Source: DATMXS01 sp050260275
GTDB taxonomy: Bacteria; Acidobacteriota; Terriglobia; Bryobacterales; Bryobacteraceae
Assembly: GCA_050260275.1 (NCBI GenBank)
Contig: JBLNBX010000080.1
Coordinates: forward strand, 1 to 11,468
DNA length: 11,468 nt
Reading direction: 5' to 3'
Part shown: one piece after another, positions 7,758 through 11,468 of the stretch
Layout: the number at the start of each line of letters is the position of its first letter
Position numbering within the stretch: position 1 is the first letter of the stretch
Notes under the pieces: generated by a model
Database searches by the model: none
Seen by the model: only the letters and a program-made list of their open reading frames with translations
What the model was told of the DNA's origin: nothing
Made by a program: the position numbers and the translations under genes

Positions 7758-9281
7758 TCAGGCGCGGGCGGCGTACCGGCCTGCCAGCGCGGCGAACCTC
7801 TCCGCCTCTGGCGTTCCGTCGAGCGCCCTCGCGGCCAGGGTCGCGTACCCGGCCCGAAATGCCGAGTACGCAGCTATATAGAAGGACAAACCGCTTCCTG
7901 AGCGGCACGCCTTTGCAAGCCGGCTCGCGGCGGCCGCATCGAGCCCGAACTCGACCACCGCGCCCGCAACGTCCCAGGCTATCGGCTGGCAGCCCGGAAG
8001 AAAGTGCCCGTCGTGGTGGTCCAGGGCGTCGGCCTTGATGTAGCCGCGCTCCGTCTCGATCCATTCGTGGGGCAGCATCCGGCCGTCGATGCGGCACGGC
8101 TGGCCGCATGGCGCCTCTCCCATCCACTCACGCCCGGTATTGACGCGGATCACGGCGCGAAGCTCTTCACTTGATGCGCCTTGCCCGCCCTGGTATTCGC
8201 TTCGCAGGAAATCGAGGTAGCGCGCCATGATTTCGAGCAGCACGGGCGTGATCTTCCTGGCGGGCCGGCCCTCAACCCACTCCATCCGCAGGAAACCGTT
8301 CTCGAAGCCGAGCGGCCGCGGACCGAACCCGGCCCGCCACAGGCGCTCAGCCCGCTCCAGTTTGGCGCGCCCGAAGCGGCCGAGGCCGGCGAACTTCAGC
8401 AGTGTCCTCTCCCCGGGCTTGCCGGCGAGGTATTTTCGCCGCTCGTGCTGGGGCTGCACAGCCGGCCACTCGCAGCCATCCGGATACAGAAGCCGCCGCC
8501 ACCCGCCCGCCGAGATGTCGAGGCCCTCAGGCGCGCGGAACTGCCCGGTGTACTTGCGGTGCCGCGGCCAGCGCCGCCTGGCATCGGCGGAGACAAACTG
8601 CTCGCCGGAAGTCTCCCAGCTCGGGAACAGCACGATGCGGGCGTCCGAAGCGCCCAGTTCCGCCAGTTTTGCAGCTACCGACGTCAGGGAGGAACCACTG
8701 AGCCCGGGACCCTCGTCCACTACGGCCCACCAGCGGTCAGCACGCGCGCGCCATGCGGCCTCAAGCGGAGCATCCAGCTCCACTCTCCTCGCGAAAGGGT
8801 GCCCGCGGGGCCTCACCGTCCAGCTTTCGACACGGCAGCCGGCGCGCTCGAGCGCGGCCGTGACCACGGCGCTCAGGCTGGTCCCGATGCCCCGTATGCC
8901 GACGACGCCCACGGAAGGTGACTCGCCGCCGTCCAGGCATTCCGCCGCGAACCGTTCTGCCGCCTCGACGTACATCTCCGGGTACAGGCCGTAATACGCG
9001 TAACCTTCTGGAATACCGAGGGATATCGCCTGCGGCAGCCCGTCTGGCGGCTCGAACGCAAACGCTCGGCCGTCCAGCCAGGCCCGGGCAGCCTCAACGC
9101 TCAGCCGCCGCAGTTCCCGCGCAGGCCGGCAATCGCCGTCTCGCTCGGGGAACAGAGCGTCCGCCACGCCCGCCTCGATCTCGCCGAGGCCAATCAGGAC
9201 ATCCAGGGCGTCCGCGCCGCGCAGGGCTGCGAACTCGGCCGCAGTGCTGGCCGCGCGCCGCCGGTCCCAGTAGACGAGCAT
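7758..9281 (-). CDS. Phosphoribosyltransferase-like / aminoglycoside-phosphotransferase-like two-domain protein
   Basis: A 507-residue protein that I do not recognise as a named family. Residues 120-225 look like a type I phosphoribosyltransferase: a loop VGIRGIGTS (127-135) after a beta strand, then WAVVDEGPGLSGSSLTSV (185-202), where the acidic pair and small-residue loop match a PRPP-binding site, and IVLFPSWE. Residues 285-450 look like a degraded kinase of the aminoglycoside phosphotransferase group: KPGERTLLKFAGLG, ERLWRAGFGPRPLG, GFLRMEWVEGRP (329-340), then PHEWIETERGYIKADALDHHDGHF and PIAWDVAGAVVEF (433-445), which may be the metal-binding Asp. The canonical HGD catalytic loop is not seen. 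The ATG at 9281 starts 2 nt after the SDR gene stop, so translation is probably coupled. Both domain calls come from motif reading alone; a nucleotide- or small-molecule-modifying role is a guess. Confidence 0.75.
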   Translation of the reverse strand: MLVYWDRRRAASTAAEFAALRGADALDVLIGLGEIEAGVADALFPERDGDCRPARELRRLSVEAARAWLDGRAFAFEPPDGLPQAISLGIPEGYAYYGLYPEMYVEAAERFAAECLDGGESPSVGVVGIRGIGTSLSAVVTAALERAGCRVESWTVRPRGHPFARRVELDAPLEAAWRARADRWWAVVDEGPGLSGSSLTSVAAKLAELGASDARIVLFPSWETSGEQFVSADARRRWPRHRKYTGQFRAPEGLDISAGGWRRLLYPDGCEWPAVQPQHERRKYLAGKPGERTLLKFAGLGRFGRAKLERAERLWRAGFGPRPLGFENGFLRMEWVEGRPARKITPVLLEIMARYLDFLRSEYQGGQGASSEELRAVIRVNTGREWMGEAPCGQPCRIDGRMLPHEWIETERGYIKADALDHHDGHFLPGCQPIAWDVAGAVVEFGLDAAAASRLAKACRSGSGLSFYIAAYSAFRAGYATLAARALDGTPEAERFAALAGRYAARA

Positions 9282-9283
9282 TG

Positions 9284-10171
9284 CTATTGATCGGATTCCT
9301 CGGCTGCCCTGAACTCGTCGAGCACAGACCGGCACCGCGGGTTCCAGCCGAGCAGTTCCATCGCGCGGCGGCCGGATATCCGCTGGTCGAGAAGGAGGCC
9401 CTGCACGGTGGGCCCCATGGTCTTGAACGCCTCGTCCGGCTCCATGGTGGTCACCCTGCCTGCGCATCCGGCGGCGCGGCTGGCTGCCTCTGCGACGTCG
9501 CGCACGCGGACGGGGTCGCCGCTGGCCGCGATCAGGACGGCGCCCGGCGGCGCTTTTTCCAGCGCCAGCACGTAGAGATCCGCCAGATCGTCCACGTGGA
9601 CGAACGTCCAGTGGTTCTGTCCTTCGCCGACCATGACCGCCGCCCCGGTCTCGCGTGCCGACTTCTCGAAGGCGGCCACCAATCCTCCGCCACGCCCGTA
9701 AACCACTGCAGGCCTTATCACGATTGACCGCACCCCGCGCCCCGAAGCAGCCAGGACGGCGACCTCGACACCGGTCCGCCACTCCACAAGCGGCGGCGGC
9801 GCGAGCGGCGCGGTTTCGCCGGCGTTCTTCGCGGTGTTGCCCATCACCCAGACACCGCTCGTATAGATGAACGGCCTCCCGGAACCCGCGTAAGCGTCGA
9901 GGATGGCCTCGGCTACGGCGCGATCGGCGATGGGCGCGTTCTCGTCTCGGGCCAAGGCCGTGTGAATGGCGCCGTCGGCCTGCGCGGCTCCGAACGCGAC
10001 GGTTTCGGGATCGTGGAGGTCGCCGCGCCACGGCTGCACGTGCATGTCTGCCAGCCGCTGGGCCTGTTCGCCGGTGCGCGCCAGGGCTATGACATCGTGG
10101 CCTGCTGCGAGCAGTGCGTCCCGGACGGCCGCACCTATGTAACCGGTGGCGCCGGTTAAAAAAATTTTCAT
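9284..10171 (-). CDS. NAD(P)-dependent epimerase/dehydratase, atypical extended SDR
   Basis: A 295-residue Rossmann-fold protein of the nucleotide-sugar epimerase / NmrA-like extended SDR class. The nucleotide-binding loop is GATGYIG (7-13), the conserved Asp is in GDLHDPE (50-56), and the C-terminal half has VIRPAVVYGRGGG (151-163) and FVHVDDLADLYVLALE (190-205). The usual YxxxK catalytic pair is not seen: the region around 126-135 reads PPLVEWRTGV. It may be catalytically altered or merely bind NAD(P). The ATG at 10171 has GGGAG at 10178-10182, 6 nt upstream. It is the first gene of a three-gene minus-strand group with the phosphoribosyltransferase/kinase-like gene (2 nt gap) and the cupin. 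Substrate unknown. Confidence 0.87.
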   Translation of the reverse strand: MKIFLTGATGYIGAAVRDALLAAGHDVIALARTGEQAQRLADMHVQPWRGDLHDPETVAFGAAQADGAIHTALARDENAPIADRAVAEAILDAYAGSGRPFIYTSGVWVMGNTAKNAGETAPLAPPPLVEWRTGVEVAVLAASGRGVRSIVIRPAVVYGRGGGLVAAFEKSARETGAAVMVGEGQNHWTFVHVDDLADLYVLALEKAPPGAVLIAASGDPVRVRDVAEAASRAAGCAGRVTTMEPDEAFKTMGPTVQGLLLDQRISGRRAMELLGWNPRCRSVLDEFRAAEESDQ

Positions 10172-10227
10172 GCAGAGCTCCCACCTTAATCCTACGCCCG
10201 CGCCCCTCCTGAGCGGTTCCCGCCCCC

Positions 10228-10242
10228 TTTCGACCCTCGAAA
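10228..10242. promoter_or_regulatory. Dyad symmetric site in the divergent intergenic region
   Basis: TTTCGA-CCC-TCGAAA is a perfect 6-bp inverted repeat with a 3-nt centre, lying between the two divergently oriented genes (10171 and 10323). It could be an operator for a regulator acting on one or both, or an incidental stem-loop. The 151-bp gap holds no gene. Promoter boxes are not clear on either strand; TATCAT at 10288-10293 is a possible plus-strand -10, but no -35 sits at the right spacing. Confidence 0.3.
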
Positions 10243-10322
10243 AGGCCATTTCGCCCGTTTTTGCATCCATTGAGACTGCTCCGCGGGTATCATGATTAAG
10301 CTCTCTGAGTCCCCGCTAGCGT

Positions 10323-11468
10323 ATGAGCATCAACATCGGAATCGACATCGGCGCAATCTCGCTCAAGCTCGCCGCGCTCGGCCGGGCTGAGGACCGCCCC
10401 ATACTCGAATCCCTTTGCCGGGAAAGCAGTTCGTTCCGGCTGAAGGAGTGGCAGACGCCAACGGGCAAGCGCCTGCCGCTGGTGCTCTCGGAGTACCGGC
10501 GCATCGCGGGCAGCCCCATACAGTCCACCTATGACCTGCTGGCCGAGTTGTACGCGCACGTCCCCGAAGAGCGCGTGGAGGGCATGCGCGTAACGGGCTC
10601 CGGGTCGCGGACGATAGCCAAGCTGCTGGGCATCTACTACGAGAACGAATTCAAGGCGATCGCCCGCATGATGTCCGCCTTCTATCCAGAAGTGCGGACG
10701 GTTTTCGAGATTGGCGGCGAAAGTTCGAAGTACATTCGCCTGGAACCGCGCCCCGAAGGTGCGAGCATCATCGATTACGACCGCTCGGGCGAGTGCGCGG
10801 CCGGCACCGGATCGTTCCTGGACCAGCAGGCGCTCCGGATGGGCTACTCGGTAGAGGAGGTCGGCAACCTGGTCTGCACGGCCAACTGCGCCGCGCGAAT
10901 AGCGGGCCGCTGCTCGGTGTTCGCGAAGTCCGACATGATCCACGCGCAGCAGAAGGGCTACATGCCGCAGGAGATCCTGCGCGGCCTGTGCGACGCCGTG
11001 GCGCGGAATTTCAAGTCCTCGATCGTGAAGGCGCGCCAGATCGACCTGCCCGTGGCGCTGATCGGAGCTGTGGCGCTCAATTCGGGAGTGACGCGCGCGA
11101 TCCGCGAGGTCTTCTCGCTGAGCGAGAGCGACCTGTTCGTGCCGGAACTGTACGCATGGGTAGGCGCCATCGGAACCGCGATCCTCGAGGCCGAAGAGCG
11201 CAAGAAGCGCAGCATGCGCGACATACACCGCCTGTCGCAGCACGCCACGGTAGAGAGCGTCTCCGGCGGGAACAAGCTCTCGATGGAGAACGTCATCCTT
11301 CTGCGCGACCGCGTCAGTCCTTACGAGCCTCCGCCCGGAGATGAGCCCATCCCCGCCTACCTCGGCATCGACATCGGCAGCGTCTCGACCAATGTCGTCG
11401 CCATGGACGCCAACGGCGCGCTAATCCAAGACGTCTACCTCCGGACCGCCGGCCAGCCCATCCGCGCC
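10323..11468 (+). CDS. Acyl-CoA dehydratase activase (BadF/BadG/BcrA/HgdC family), tandem ASKHA, partial at the right edge
   Basis: ATP-dependent activator that passes low-potential electrons to 2-hydroxyacyl-CoA dehydratase or benzoyl-CoA reductase type enzymes. The 382 residues in the window show a first ASKHA ATPase: phosphate-1 motif GIDIGAISLKLA (6-17), ECAAGTGSFLDQQ (157-169) and GRCSVFAKSDMI (195-206), where Cys158 and Cys197 match the dimer-interface [4Fe-4S] cysteines of HgdC. A second phosphate-1 motif GIDIGSVSTN (348-357) begins a second ASKHA domain, so this is the long fused form, of which only the start lies here. The start is fixed by an in-frame TAG at 10317-10319, two codons before the ATG; no strong Shine-Dalgarno is seen. 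It is transcribed away from the epimerase gene. The substrate enzyme cannot be told from this part. Confidence 0.9.
   Translation, partial: MSINIGIDIGAISLKLAALGRAEDRPILESLCRESSSFRLKEWQTPTGKRLPLVLSEYRRIAGSPIQSTYDLLAELYAHVPEERVEGMRVTGSGSRTIAKLLGIYYENEFKAIARMMSAFYPEVRTVFEIGGESSKYIRLEPRPEGASIIDYDRSGECAAGTGSFLDQQALRMGYSVEEVGNLVCTANCAARIAGRCSVFAKSDMIHAQQKGYMPQEILRGLCDAVARNFKSSIVKARQIDLPVALIGAVALNSGVTRAIREVFSLSESDLFVPELYAWVGAIGTAILEAEERKKRSMRDIHRLSQHATVESVSGGNKLSMENVILLRDRVSPYEPPPGDEPIPAYLGIDIGSVSTNVVAMDANGALIQDVYLRTAGQPIRA

Noticed and set aside
10141..10157. Palindrome AACCGGTGGCGCCGGTT near the SDR start
   Set aside because: It is explained by the codons for the conserved TGATG nucleotide-binding loop of the SDR gene.
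9282..10184. An 808-codon frame extending the phosphoribosyltransferase/kinase-like gene upstream
   Set aside because: The extension is a shadow of the SDR gene in another frame and has the composition typical of one. The ATG at 9281 immediately follows the SDR stop.
10296..11243. A 315-codon minus-strand frame opposite the activase
   Set aside because: The plus-strand frame has clear ASKHA motifs, and the minus frame is its antisense shadow.

Overview
This window is high-GC bacterial DNA. Nearly all of it (658-10171) is coded on the minus strand, and one divergent plus-strand gene runs off the right edge. The core is a five-gene operon for a cytoplasmic, NAD(P)-linked [NiFe] hydrogenase of the Hox / group 3 type. 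In transcription order it is hoxE (7062-6493), a very long hoxF-like gene (6521-3378), hoxU (3346-2636), hoxY (2639-2109) and hoxH (2112-658). Junctions are a 29-nt overlap, a 31-nt gap and two ATGA overlaps, so translation is probably coupled. Cluster and active-site cysteines are present in the small and large subunits, and HoxH still carries the C-terminal tail that a maturation protease removes. No hyp genes or maturation protease lie in the window.

The standout is the hoxF-like gene of 1047 codons. It joins an N-terminal thioredoxin-like ferredoxin domain and a NuoF-type FMN/NADH module to a complete GltD/NfnB-like module, which has a cysteine-rich Fe-S domain plus FAD- and NAD(P)-binding Rossmann motifs. 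A canonical HoxF ends after the NuoF module. The complex may therefore have two pyridine-nucleotide sites and could couple H2, NAD(H) and NADP(H), possibly by flavin-based bifurcation. That is inference.

Upstream of the hydrogenase operon is a second minus-strand cassette: an atypical SDR/epimerase (10171-9284), an unusual protein that looks like a phosphoribosyltransferase fused to an aminoglycoside-kinase-like domain (9281-7758), and a small cupin (7690-7349). About 150 bp divergent from it, a plus-strand gene starts at 10323. It encodes a tandem-ASKHA CoA-dehydratase activase (BadF/BadG/BcrA/HgdC family) that is cut by the window end.

The left 657 bases lie 3' of hoxH. They hold a possible tail of an ORF entering from outside, a GC-rich inverted-repeat region, and a cluster of four near-perfect hairpins with TTCA/TGAA/TTGA loops (479-569) that looks like a REP/BIME-type intergenic repeat.

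GC-rich coding, the hairpin repeats and the gene set suggest an uncultured anaerobic or facultative bacterium, perhaps of the Acidobacteriota. The taxonomic guess is weak. Reducing-equivalent metabolism (H2, NAD(P)H) and ATP-driven low-potential electron transfer (the activase) are compatible with fermentative or anaerobic life, but the two loci are on opposite strands and need not be linked.
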